Shown piece by piece: positions 1-6,399 of a stretch of DNA of 16,041 nt. Position numbers and translations under genes: made by a program. The notes under the pieces are model-generated. The model was not told the origin of the DNA, did not search any database, and was given only the letters and a program-made list of their open reading frames with translations. Origin of the DNA: Propionibacteriaceae bacterium (GTDB lineage Bacteria > Actinomycetota > Actinomycetes > Propionibacteriales > Propionibacteriaceae); assembly GCA_031282235.1 (NCBI GenBank), contig JAITED010000091.1:1-16041 (forward strand), given 5' to 3'. Within the stretch, counting starts at the first letter, position 1; the number at the start of each line of letters is the position of its first letter.

Positions 1-803
1 GCTTCTGAGATACGCACGGAACGTGGAATCACTGTTTGCAGGGTCTGGGTGGGGAAGTGGGCGCGTACTTCGTCCGCGACCTGTTGGCTGAGCCGGGTGC
101 GACCGTCGTACATAGTCAGCAGCACGGTGCTCACGGTTAGTTGCGGGTTTAACCCGGATTGCACTAGCTGCACCGAATGCAACAGTTGCGAAACCCCCTC
201 TAGCGCGTAATACTCGCATTGAATCGGCAGCAGAATCTCGTTCGCCGCCACGAAAGCGTTTACGGTGAGTAACCCGAGGCTCGGGGGGCAGTCGATGAAC
301 ACGTAATCGAAGTTTGCGGTGCGCAGGCAGGCATCTAAAGCCGATTTGAGGCGGCGTTCCCGACCCGGTAACTTCACCAACTCCACCTCAGCAGCGGCTA
401 AATCGGGGGTGGCGGCCAACACTGAGATGTTGGGATGTTCGGTGGAGGGCTGGAGCGCAGCCGCAACCGACACCTCGCCCAGCAGCACTTCGTAAGTGCC
501 GACGATTCCGCGTTGGTGGCGCACACCTAGCGCCGTACCAGCGTTGCCCTGGGGGTCAAGGTCAATCACTAGCACCTGCAACCCGCCAAACGCCAACGCT
601 GCAGCGATGTTCACTGCCGTGGTTGTTTTACCGACGCCGCCTTTTTGGTTCGCCAACACCATGATGCGCGGATACGTGGGGTGCGGAAACTGGTCGGGCA
701 CTGCAACGTGCGGCAGCGGCGCATCAACAGCGCGCCTAGCACGCGGGGAATCCGGGTCACCGCTGCTGTACAGTTCTTCCGTTTCACGTGAAACATTCCT
801 CAT
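1..803 (-). CDS. parA: Chromosome-partitioning ATPase ParA (Soj), C-terminus cut by the window edge
   Basis: The minus-strand frame is open from an ATG at 803 to the left edge, giving 267 codons without a stop; the usual length is near 280-300, so only the tail is missing. After a 50-residue variable N-terminus it reads PRIMVLANQKGGVGKTTTAV, the deviant Walker A of the ParA/MinD ATPases. It then shows VLVIDLDPQGNAST (Walker A') and FDYVFIDCPPSLGLLTVNA (Walker B). ParA family ATPases bind DNA non-specifically in the ATP state and pull ParB-parS complexes apart to segregate origins. The start is set by GGAGGTG seven bases upstream of the ATG; a later ATG at the Walker region would leave the protein too short at the front. 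Residues 3-8 (NVSRET) are encoded by a parS site. parB is expected just beyond the left edge. The family call is very secure. Confidence 0.96.
   Translation of the reverse strand, partial: MRNVSRETEELYSSGDPDSPRARRAVDAPLPHVAVPDQFPHPTYPRIMVLANQKGGVGKTTTAVNIAAALAFGGLQVLVIDLDPQGNAGTALGVRHQRGIVGTYEVLLGEVSVAAALQPSTEHPNISVLAATPDLAAAEVELVKLPGRERRLKSALDACLRTANFDYVFIDCPPSLGLLTVNAFVAANEILLPIQCEYYALEGVSQLLHSVQLVQSGLNPQLTVSTVLLTMYDGRTRLSQQVADEVRAHFPTQTLQTVIPRSVRISE
780..795. other. parS: parS site (ParB-binding palindrome) inside the parA start
   Basis: CGTTTCACGTGAAACA matches the bacterial parS consensus TGTTTCACGTGAAACA at 15 of 16 bases. It lies a few codons into parA, where it is read on the minus strand as Asn-Val-Ser-Arg-Glu-Thr. 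ParB nucleates here and spreads to build the partition complex; binding over the parA start could also dampen parA transcription, which is inference. Confidence 0.93.
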
Positions 804-860
804 TGGTACACCTCCATTCCATTCCACTCCGATTCCTGCTCTCGCAGCGCACACCTGCTT

Positions 861-876
861 CGTTTCACGTGAAACA
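861..876. other. parS: parS site between rsmG and parA
   Basis: CGTTTCACGTGAAACA is identical to the copy at 780-795 and lies 81 bases from it, in the 146-base leader between the end of rsmG and the parA start codon. It is a 15/16 match to the parS consensus. Two parS sites in tandem at parA, close to the origin, are typical of chromosomal ParABS systems. Confidence 0.93.
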
Positions 877-949
877 TCGTCCATCGCTCAACGCCTAGAT
901 ACCGTTACGCTATAAAGATACCCCGCCACAGCGACACTTTTTAGCGTAC

Positions 950-1519
950 CTAGCACACCCGAATCGCTGTAGCCCCTCCATCGAGTGCCACCACTTCCGC
1001 TGTCCGTTTAGTACGTCGCAGTTGGGGGGCGGCCTCAGAAATCTCTTGTTGGGCGGTTTCACCTTTCAGCGCCAACAACTCGCCATCTGGGCGCAACAAC
1101 GGTAAACACCACGGCAGCAACCGCGTCAAGGGAGCCACCGCCCGGCACACCACGTATTGATAGCGTTCCTGGTGGTCCTCGGCGCGACTACGAATCACTC
1201 GTACTTGTGTCTCGGGAAGCCCTAACTCGGCCACGGTTTCAACGAGAAAGGTGTAGCGCCGCAGCAACGGTTCCAACAGCGTTATCTGTAGGTCAGGCCG
1301 GGCGATAGCCAGCGGAATCCCGGGCAGCCCAGCCCCCGAACCCACATCCACCACTGTCGCGGATTGCGCAATCAGCGGCGCGAGCGCCAAAGAGTTCAAC
1401 AGGTGGCGCTCCCAGATACGCTCAGTCTCTTTGGGGCCAAGCAAGCCCCACCGAATGCCTTTATCCGCCAAGATGCTGGCGTAGCGTTCGGCCAAATCAG
1501 GCTGCGGAAATGACCACAC
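950..1519 (-). CDS. rsmG: 16S rRNA (guanine-N7) methyltransferase RsmG (GidB)
   Basis: This 189-residue protein has the RsmG fold. The family N-terminus LAERYASILADKGIRWGLLG is followed by IWERHLLNSLAL (about 35-46), the SAM-binding loop VDVGSGAGLPGIPLA (57-71), LLEPLLRRYTFL (81-92) and the late strand YVVCRAVAPL. RsmG methylates N7 of G527 in the 530 loop of 16S rRNA with S-adenosylmethionine; loss of the enzyme is a known cause of low-level streptomycin resistance. The start is GTG at 1519, inside the last codons of jag (23-base overlap), so the two are translationally coupled. No strong ribosome-binding site is visible there, and a start slightly upstream in the same frame is possible. Family call secure, exact start less so. 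Confidence 0.93.
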   Translation of the reverse strand: MWSFPQPDLAERYASILADKGIRWGLLGPKETERIWERHLLNSLALAPLIAQSATVVDVGSGAGLPGIPLAIARPDLQITLLEPLLRRYTFLVETVAELGLPETQVRVIRSRAEDHQERYQYVVCRAVAPLTRLLPWCLPLLRPDGELLALKGETAQQEISEAAPQLRRTKRTAEVVALDGGATAIRVC

Positions 1520-2048
1520 GGCGACTAGGTTCCACGCCTTCGGATTCGCTTACTAAACCAGCAGCAGCAATCATACTGTGTACAATTTTGCGCTCGAACG
1601 GATTCATCGCGGCCAGCTGCACCGGCTCGCCGGTCGCTTTCACCTCGTTGATAGCCTCCTGCGCCAGCAGTTGCAGCTTTTTACGCTGCTTATCGCGGTA
1701 TCCGGCGATGTCAAGCATCAGCCGGGAACGGTGTCCGGTTTCAGTGAGCACCGCCAGCCGGGTCAACTCCTGCAGCGCTTCCAACACTTCGCCGTCTTTG
1801 CCTACCAACACTTCGGAGTCGGTGACGATAGATACGTGTGCCCTATCCCCCTCAGTGAAAGTGTCAATATCGCCATCCATATCGGCGATGTCAAGCAGTT
1901 CCTCCAAGTAGTCTGCGGCGATATCGCCCTCAGTCTCCAAATCCTCCAAGTCCGCTAACGCAGGTTTGGTGTCCGTGACCTCCACTGCGACAGTGTCCGT
2001 ATCCACTGCGGCAGTGGGTTCTTGCAGTTCCTCATTCTCAACGCTCAT
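1497..2048 (-). CDS. jag: Jag/KhpB-type RNA-binding protein (KH and R3H domains)
   Basis: This 183-residue protein has a very acidic N-terminal third (about 1-70), a KH domain (about 70-135, with the GKDG loop at 83-86) and a C-terminal R3H domain with the Arg-x3-His signature (R153, H157 in ERKIVH). Proteins of this family follow yidC in most Gram-positive bacteria and bind RNA; in pneumococcus the homologue KhpB acts with KhpA in cell-division control. The chosen start at 2048 is preceded by GGGAGGAA. An upstream in-frame ATG at 2147 has no such site and would add a 33-residue tail unlike the family. There are 119 non-coding bases to yidC upstream and a 23-base overlap with rsmG downstream. 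The family call is firm; the function in this lineage is inferred from homologues. Confidence 0.92.
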   Translation of the reverse strand: MSVENEELQEPTAAVDTDTVAVEVTDTKPALADLEDLETEGDIAADYLEELLDIADMDGDIDTFTEGDRAHVSIVTDSEVLVGKDGEVLEALQELTRLAVLTETGHRSRLMLDIAGYRDKQRKKLQLLAQEAINEVKATGEPVQLAAMNPFERKIVHSMIAAAGLVSESEGVEPSRRVVISAA

Positions 2049-2167
2049 CTTCAATTCCTCCCTATTTCGTGTGTCTTTGTGCGACTCGACTGTGAGCTCA
2101 ACACCCCTCGGTCGGTACGCCGGAATGTGCCCATTTTGCCGAAACACACCCCAAAGCTGTGTCTATA

Positions 2168-3250
2168 TTATTTTTTACGTTTCGCCCGCGATTGCCTAGA
2201 TTGCCGCGCCGGCTGCTGGCGTACCACCACTTGTTGCCCGTTAGAGTTGGTGCGCACCACAGTGGCGGAAGCATCCGAAGTCGTCGCAATGGCCCGGTCA
2301 GCCTGCGCCTGCGCTTCAGCCTCGCGCTGCATCCTAGCGGCTTTAGCAGCGACAGAACCCTTATTCTTTTCGCGGGCTTTCTCTAACCGCTCGCGCTCCA
2401 ACTCGCGCGGGTCAAGCCCTTTAGCAATCATGCGGTCTTCCCAATCAACATATGCCGGGGTGTTCGGAGTGGGATGGTTGCGCACCATGACGTACTGCTG
2501 TACGCCCGTCCAGATGTTAGAGCAGCACCAGTAGAACAGCACCGCAATCGGGATTGATATGCCGCCGATGGCGTACATGCCTGGGAACAGATACAGCATC
2601 CACTTCTGCTGTTTGCCCATCGGGCCTTCCAACACCGACGGTGGCATGTTGCGGTTCATCGAATACAACTGCTGCGCGAACAGCACCCCGGTCATCACCA
2701 CTATCAACAGCAACGCCAGAATCTGCGTGGATCCAAACGGTGATGCCGGCAAGAAGGTGTTAGAGAGACGCACCCCAAACAGCGTCGCGTTCTGCAACGA
2801 CTCCCGCATATCAGGGTTCTGCTGCAACCAGTAGCCTTTCACGTCGCTGTCGCTGGTGGCGCGGGCGATAGAGCTCATCACCCAGAATAACCCCATGAAA
2901 ATCGGCATTTGGAGCAGCATCGGCAAGCAGGAGGCATACGGGCTGATGCCGTTCTCCTCGTATAACTTCATCGTCTCCCGGCTCTGCCTATCCCGGTCGT
3001 CCTTATACTTTTCGCGTACCGCGGTGAGCTGGTCTTGGATGGAGGTGGTGGCGCGCATCGACTTCACTTGCCGCACGTACAGCGGCAGCAGCGGGGCGCG
3101 CACTACCACTGTCATCAAAATGATGACCAGAATCCAGGTGGTGCCGGAGTTTTCATCAAACACCAGCGACACGCCCTTGTGTAGCAGCACCATCAGCCCT
3201 GACACTAACCAATAGAACGGCGCCAACACCGTATCCAAAAAGCCCATCAT
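2168..3250 (-). CDS. yidC: Membrane protein insertase YidC/Oxa1
   Basis: This 360-residue protein is of the short Gram-positive type, without the large periplasmic domain of proteobacterial YidC. Membrane segments are visible at about 4-25, 37-58, 106-128, 175-195 and 215-245. The first long hairpin carries the conserved groove arginine (R51 in VVVRAPLLPLYVRQVKSM), followed by the charged cytoplasmic loop KYKDDRDRQSRETMKLYEEN. The C-terminal 100 residues are charged and end in SRQSRAKRKK, a basic tail of the kind that contacts ribosomes. YidC inserts small membrane proteins alone or with SecYEG. The start at 3250 (MMGFLDTVLAPFYW) aligns with family N-termini and lies one base after yidD ends; the next ATG at 3247 is equally possible. 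An ATG at 3292 inside the parS would add MFHVKHISVRRFVE, unlike the family. Confidence 0.95.
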   Translation of the reverse strand: MMGFLDTVLAPFYWLVSGLMVLLHKGVSLVFDENSGTTWILVIILMTVVVRAPLLPLYVRQVKSMRATTSIQDQLTAVREKYKDDRDRQSRETMKLYEENGISPYASCLPMLLQMPIFMGLFWVMSSIARATSDSDVKGYWLQQNPDMRESLQNATLFGVRLSNTFLPASPFGSTQILALLLIVVMTGVLFAQQLYSMNRNMPPSVLEGPMGKQQKWMLYLFPGMYAIGGISIPIAVLFYWCCSNIWTGVQQYVMVRNHPTPNTPAYVDWEDRMIAKGLDPRELERERLEKAREKNKGSVAAKAARMQREAEAQAQADRAIATTSDASATVVRTNSNGQQVVVRQQPARQSRQSRAKRKK

Positions 3251-3251
3251 T

Positions 3252-3572
3252 TCAACAAATCGCCTTACTGATATATGTTTCACGTGAAACATTGCTTACG
3301 TGCGGTGCTGCGGCAGGAGCCGCGAGATAGCCTTCCGCTACCAACTCGGCAGCTAGAGGGGAATCCGGTACGGGGTCGAAACCGCCGCTAGCCCAAGGGT
3401 GACAACGACAGATACGCCGCACGCTCAACGCCGACCCTTTCAACGCGCCATGAATCTGCAACGCCTCCAAAGCATACGCAGAACAGGTGGGGTAGTAACG
3501 GCATACGTCGCCGTAGCGCGGCGAGATGAAACGCCGCCACGCCTTAACGAAGCCGATAAGTAGCCACCTCAT
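3252..3572 (-). CDS. yidD: Membrane-protein insertion efficiency factor YidD
   Basis: This 106-residue protein carries the full YidD signature: FISPRYGDVCRYYPTCSAYA (residues 15-34), then HGALKGSALSVRRICRCHPW (41-60) and GGFDPVP, with conserved cysteines C24 and C30. YidD is a small membrane-associated protein that helps YidC-dependent insertion. The start ATG at 3572 overlaps the rnpA stop codon in an ATGA junction, and MRWLLIGFVKAWRRFISP matches the family start, so the longer reading from 3638 is rejected. The C-terminal tail after about residue 70 is poorly conserved. It includes NVSRET (94-99), encoded by a perfect parS site. One base separates the stop from yidC. Confidence 0.95.
   Translation of the reverse strand: MRWLLIGFVKAWRRFISPRYGDVCRYYPTCSAYALEALQIHGALKGSALSVRRICRCHPWASGGFDPVPDSPLAAELVAEGYLAAPAAAPHVSNVSRETYISKAIC
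3276..3291. other. parS: parS site at the yidD-yidC junction
   Basis: TGTTTCACGTGAAACA is a 16/16 match to the consensus and a perfect palindrome. It lies within the last codons of yidD, 26 bases upstream of the yidC start. It is about 2.4 kb from the other two copies and about 3 kb from the perfect DnaA boxes of oriC, a normal distance for origin-proximal parS. Confidence 0.96.
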
Positions 3573-3946
3573 CGTATAACCCCTTGTGTTTCCGCTATTG
3601 TCGCTGTTTTTTGCAGTTTTCGTATCAACTGCGCCCACGCTTGATGCAAATCTGCCGCCAGCCGCTCGTTCTCACTTGCCGCCTTCGGTAACGCACGCAC
3701 CACAATACGGGCATGTGGGTCTGTTGCCGTGAGTTCCGCACGCACCAGATGCCGCAACTGCCGCTTCACCCGGTTGCGTACCACGGCTCCCCCGACAGCC
3801 TTAGAAACCGCAAACCCCACTTTACTAGGGAGTTCACCGTTACTGACGGCGTGCAGCACCAACGAGGGACGCCCCACGCGAACCCCTGAACGGGCGACCG
3901 AACGAAACTCAGCCGTCAGCCGAAGCCGGTTGCCGACGCTAAGCAT
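3569..3946 (-). CDS. rnpA: Ribonuclease P protein component
   Basis: This 125-residue basic protein has the RnpA layout: N-terminal NRLRLTAEFRSVARSGVRVG, then VGFAVSKAVGGAVVRNRVKR with the RNR motif at 57-59 and the basic helix continuing to VKRQLRHLVR, then IVVRALPKAA. With the catalytic RNA it removes 5' leaders from pre-tRNAs. It lies 16 bases after rpmH and its stop overlaps the yidD start by four bases, so all three are one transcript. The ribosome-binding site is weak (GTAAGACC before the ATG at 3946), consistent with translation coupled to rpmH. Confidence 0.95.
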   Translation of the reverse strand: MLSVGNRLRLTAEFRSVARSGVRVGRPSLVLHAVSNGELPSKVGFAVSKAVGGAVVRNRVKRQLRHLVRAELTATDPHARIVVRALPKAASENERLAADLHQAWAQLIRKLQKTATIAETQGVIR

Positions 3947-3962
3947 GGTCTTACGCTAGTAA

Positions 3963-4097
3963 CTATGCCGACAACTCGTGGCGGCCTTTGCGCCGCCGCG
4001 CAGCCAAAATGGCGCGCCCAGCGCGGGTGCGCATCCGAGCACGAAAGCCGTGGGTACGGCTACGACGACGATTACTAGGCTGAAAAGTGCGCTTCAC
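3963..4097 (-). CDS. rpmH: 50S ribosomal protein L34
   Basis: This is a 44-residue, highly basic protein: KRTFQPSNRRRSRTHGFRAR then MRTRAGRAILAARRRKGRHE and LSA. It is essentially the L34 consensus over its whole length. The start is GTG at 4097, where the family begins with (M)KRTFQP, preceded by AAGGA eight bases upstream. A longer reading from an ATG at 4151 adds residues that L34 never has. It is the first gene of the minus-strand operon and lies divergently from dnaA, the standard bacterial arrangement. Confidence 0.97.
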   Translation of the reverse strand: MKRTFQPSNRRRSRTHGFRARMRTRAGRAILAARRRKGRHELSA

Positions 4098-4153
4098 TTT
4101 AGAATCCTTATTTGAGCAGTAGTTCCGGACTACCGACAGTCGGCAGCCCACCT

Positions 4154-4183
4154 AGAATACTCTACGGTCTCGTATGACAGCAA
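4154..4183 (-). promoter_or_regulatory. Candidate rpmH operon promoter
   Basis: Read on the minus strand, TTGCTG (4183-4178) and TATTCT (4159-4154) are 18 bases apart, a reasonable sigma-70 type pair. The -10 lies 56 bases upstream of the rpmH start codon. It is the best pair in the gap on this strand, but it was identified by eye only. Confidence 0.4.
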
Positions 4184-4217
4184 AGCCGGGCATTCTCGCT
4201 GACACAATCAAGTGTCC

Positions 4218-4247
4218 TTGTCTATCCGACACGCCGAAAAATATGGT
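4218..4247 (+). promoter_or_regulatory. Candidate dnaA promoter, distal
   Basis: TTGTCT (4218-4223) and TATGGT (4242-4247) are separated by 18 bases, on the plus strand and 154 bases before the dnaA start codon. The -10 is a moderate match. A second candidate lies downstream at 4267-4296; which is used cannot be told from sequence. Confidence 0.3.
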
Positions 4248-4266
4248 AACTGTGTCGAAATACGGC

Positions 4267-4296
4267 TTGCGGATTACCGCTCTTATGGACTATGTT
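4267..4296 (+). promoter_or_regulatory. Candidate dnaA promoter, proximal, next to a DnaA box
   Basis: TTGCGG (4267-4272) and TATGTT (4291-4296) are 18 bases apart. The -10 ends 16 bases before a perfect DnaA box, so DnaA bound there would cover the early transcribed region. This fits the known autorepression of dnaA in many bacteria, but the link is inference. Confidence 0.33.
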
Positions 4297-4312
4297 CACT
4301 TCAAGCTCTGAG

Positions 4313-4321
4313 TTATCCACA
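4313..4321 (+). promoter_or_regulatory. DnaA box upstream of dnaA
   Basis: TTATCCACA is a 9/9 match to the DnaA box consensus, 79 bases upstream of the dnaA start codon. It is the only strong box in the rpmH-dnaA gap and is probably a site of dnaA autoregulation or part of a bipartite origin. Confidence 0.85.
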
Positions 4322-4400
4322 GGGCTTGCGGTTCGGGCACCCCAGCTCGCGCCGCTGAGGCAAAACGCTGATGCCTGGCGCAGCTATAGAAGGAACACTA

Positions 4401-5819
4401 ATGTCCGACACGGAGTCCCAAACCCTGGAATCCGCCTGGAAACACGTATTGGCCGATGCCGATGCCGACCCTTTCACTAAAGCTTGGCTGAAAAGCGCCC
4501 AACCGCTCACCATCCATGATGCACACATCATGATTGCGGTGCCCAATGACTTCACCCGCCAACGTTTCGAGACCCGCTACCGCTCCCAAATTGAGGACTC
4601 TTTCTCTGATTTTTTCCGGCGCCCGATGCGTCTGGCTATCACTGTTGAGCCAGACTTAGAGTTAGCGCTAGGCGAACCCGAGAGTATGGAACCCGAACTC
4701 AACCACGAAACAACAGGGCCAATTCGTCTCGTTCCGCGCGCCGACGCTCCGTATCGCGCTGGTACGGAAGATACGCAAGCCCCCGCCGACGACACCGTAC
4801 TCAATCCGAAATATACGTTCGACACTTTCGTAATCGGCCCCTCTAACCGTTTCGCGCACGCTGCTGCTACCGCCGTCGCCGAAAGCCCAGGGCGCAGCTA
4901 CAACCCGCTGCTCATCTACGGTGGCTCCGGACTAGGCAAAACTCACCTGCTGCACGCTATTGGGCACTACTTGTTGCAGTATTATCAGGGCATTCGGGTG
5001 AAAAGTGTATCCACAGAGCAGATGACCAACGAGTTCATCAACGCCATCCAAAACAACCGCACCGCCGCTTTTCGCCGCGCCTACCGCGACGTTGATGTGC
5101 TACTCATCGACGATATTCAATTCCTAGAATCGAAGATGCAGACACAGGAGGAGTTTTTTCACACATTCAATACGTTGCACAGCGCACAACGTCAGATTGT
5201 GATGACCTCCGACCGACCGCCGAAAGCGTTAGAGCTACTGGAGTCGCGCCTTAGAAGCCGCTTCCAATCCGGCCTTATCACCGACATTCAACTGCCTGAT
5301 ATTGAGACGCGCATCGCTATTTTGCGTAAAAAACAAGCTACGGAACACTTATCGATGCCGGATGAGGTGTTGGAGTTCATCGCTAAACGGATTCATACCA
5401 ACATCCGCGAGCTTGAGGGAGCCCTCATCCACGTCAGCGCTTTCGCATCACTAAACCGCCAACAACCATCTTTGGCGATAGCCGAGACGGTGTTGAAAGA
5501 TTTGGTTCCAGACCACGACTCCGACGTGACTATCAACGCTATCTTGACCGCCACCGCAAACTACTTCGGGGTCAGTGTGGACGACCTCATCGGCCCATCA
5601 CGCACCCAAACCCTCGTTTTAGCACGCCAAATCGCCATGTATCTCGCCCGCGAGATGACCAACCTCTCCTTGCCGCGTATCGGGCAAGAGTTCGGTGGCC
5701 GCGACCACACCACCGTCATGCACGCTTTCCGCAAGATAAAGAACCTAATGCGCGAACAGCGCGCGGTGTATAACCACGTCACCGAACTGACCACCCGTAC
5801 CCGCCAGATTGAGCTTTAA
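4401..5819 (+). CDS. dnaA: Chromosomal replication initiator protein DnaA
   Basis: This 472-residue protein has all four DnaA domains. Domain I (about 1-85) is for helicase and self-interaction; the linker (about 86-135) is rich in Glu, Pro and Asp and is short for an actinobacterium. The AAA+ domain has Walker A GGSGLGKT (174-181), Walker B LLIDD (234-238), sensor 1 MTSD (268-271) and the arginine-finger box SRLRSRF (282-288). Domain IV ends with the DNA-binding signature GRDHTTVMHAFRKI (433-446). ATP-DnaA assembles on DnaA boxes and melts oriC. The start at 4401 follows AGAAGGA; an in-frame ATG at 4371 lacks such a site and adds ten residues atypical of DnaA. It is transcribed toward oriC, which follows in the 770-base gap. 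Confidence 0.98.
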   Translation: MSDTESQTLESAWKHVLADADADPFTKAWLKSAQPLTIHDAHIMIAVPNDFTRQRFETRYRSQIEDSFSDFFRRPMRLAITVEPDLELALGEPESMEPELNHETTGPIRLVPRADAPYRAGTEDTQAPADDTVLNPKYTFDTFVIGPSNRFAHAAATAVAESPGRSYNPLLIYGGSGLGKTHLLHAIGHYLLQYYQGIRVKSVSTEQMTNEFINAIQNNRTAAFRRAYRDVDVLLIDDIQFLESKMQTQEEFFHTFNTLHSAQRQIVMTSDRPPKALELLESRLRSRFQSGLITDIQLPDIETRIAILRKKQATEHLSMPDEVLEFIAKRIHTNIRELEGALIHVSAFASLNRQQPSLAIAETVLKDLVPDHDSDVTINAILTATANYFGVSVDDLIGPSRTQTLVLARQIAMYLAREMTNLSLPRIGQEFGGRDHTTVMHAFRKIKNLMREQRAVYNHVTELTTRTRQIEL

Positions 5820-5920
5820 TTTGCGCGTGTATCTTTGTTTTTAAGGCACTGGTTTTGCGCTGTGGGTTTAGAGCGCTGGTTTTGCTGTGGGTTCCTTTCG
5901 CTACTTTTGGCGGTGGGGTG

Positions 5921-6074
5921 GTTCTGGGTTTAAGGTGTCGCGGGGGACGCTCCGGTGCGTGCGAATGATTCTCGCACGCACCTTTACTCTGTGACTCCCA
6001 AATCCCGGCGCTCCCCTACGGGGACCGCTGCGGGCATGGGAGCCAAGCCCCCGCTCGTACCTTAAACCCAGAAC
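5921..6074. repeat. Inverted-repeat element able to fold as a three-way junction
   Basis: A perfect 16-base inverted repeat (GTTCTGGGTTTAAGGT at 5921-5936; its complement at 6059-6074) encloses 122 bases. Just inside it CGGGGG (5941-5946) pairs with CCCCCG (6048-6053). Between those arms lie two further hairpins: an 11-bp stem at 5954-5964/5972-5982, and a nested stem at 5995-6042 (CTCCCA/TGGGAG, CCCG/CGGG, GCG/CGC, CCCC-TAC-GGGG). The whole folds as one long stem with two arms. It may be a structured RNA, a terminator complex behind dnaA, or a small non-autonomous element with terminal repeats; no flanking target duplication is visible. Its identity is unknown. Confidence 0.75.
5954..5990 (+). 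terminator. Candidate dnaA terminator hairpin
   Basis: GGTGCGTGCGA (5954-5964) and its exact complement (5972-5982) form an 11-bp stem with a 7-base loop, followed by TTTACTCT. The stem is strong but the T-run is only three long, so it is a moderate candidate for terminating dnaA transcription before it enters oriC. It is also one arm of the larger element at 5921-6074. Confidence 0.45.
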
Positions 6075-6101
6075 ACCAGTAATCCTCGCGGTTTCCCCTT
6101 T

Positions 6102-6148
6102 AGCCCCCTTCTCGAAGGGGGTGGCAGGCGCAGCCTGACGGGGGTTTC
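6102..6148 (+). repeat. Two-hairpin dispersed repeat, copy 1
   Basis: This 47-base unit has a first hairpin CCCCCTTC-TC-GAAGGGGG (6104-6121), a second hairpin CAGGC-GCA-GCCTG (6125-6137), then ACGGGGGTTTC. It matches, at 41 of 47 positions, the minus-strand unit at 9674-9720, and shares its design with the unit at 9614-9659. It lies about 95 bases upstream of the first strong oriC DnaA box. Confidence 0.85.
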
Positions 6149-6242
6149 ACCTCACTGCTTCATCTGGGGTGCTGGTTATACTCACGCTTCCAATATCACT
6201 GTCATATCGCTGCCATATTTGGGAGCCAAAAAACACGCTTAC

Positions 6243-6251
6243 TTATCCACA
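6243..6251 (+). promoter_or_regulatory. DnaA box in oriC
   Basis: TTATCCACA is a 9/9 consensus match. It is the left-most strong box of the oriC cluster and is oriented the same way as the boxes at 4313 and 6400. Confidence 0.88.
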
Positions 6252-6287
6252 TTGCTTGTGCATATCTCGGGTAATAACGGCTACTTT

Positions 6288-6296
6288 TGTGGATTA
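6288..6296 (-). promoter_or_regulatory. DnaA box in oriC, one mismatch
   Basis: On the minus strand this reads TAATCCACA, differing from the consensus at one position. A weaker plus-strand relative, TAATCCACC (7/9), follows at 6337-6345. Their clustering with perfect boxes supports function. Confidence 0.6.
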
Positions 6297-6399
6297 CTGC
6301 GGCGCGGTTATTCTTTTGCACATCCTGTGCCCAGCGTAATCCACCGTAACGCTGCGTATTTACACACTGTTGGCGGCAAGTGACAAGCCAAAGCGGCAG

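Larger units (their letters stand above)
4098..4400. other. Divergent rpmH-dnaA promoter region
   Basis: This 303-base gap has no gene. It holds a minus-strand promoter candidate for rpmH, two plus-strand candidates for dnaA, one perfect DnaA box at 4313-4321 and a small inverted repeat ACAC-6-GTGT at 4202-4215. The dnaA start at 4401 is preceded by AGAAGGA. Nothing else stands out; the stretch from 4322 to 4390 is an unstructured GC-rich leader. Confidence 0.7.

Noticed and set aside
611..796. Minus-strand frame beginning MFHVKR inside parA
   Set aside because: It is the parS palindrome read in a second frame; the rest is a frame-shifted shadow of ParA.
496..915. Plus-strand open frame of 139 codons near the left edge
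   Set aside because: It lies opposite the clear ParA reading, with its Walker motifs on the minus strand, and covers two parS sites. It has no ribosome-binding site and no family resemblance.
3251..3292. Longer YidC with an N-terminal MFHVKHISVRRFVE extension
   Set aside because: The extension is parS DNA overlapping the end of yidD, with no ribosome-binding site; family members start at MGFLDTVLAP-like sequence.
5007..5015. DnaA-box-like GTATCCACA inside dnaA, and TTATCCACC at 7952-7960 in recF
   Set aside because: They are single isolated 8/9 matches within conserved codons, outside the box cluster; chance is sufficient.
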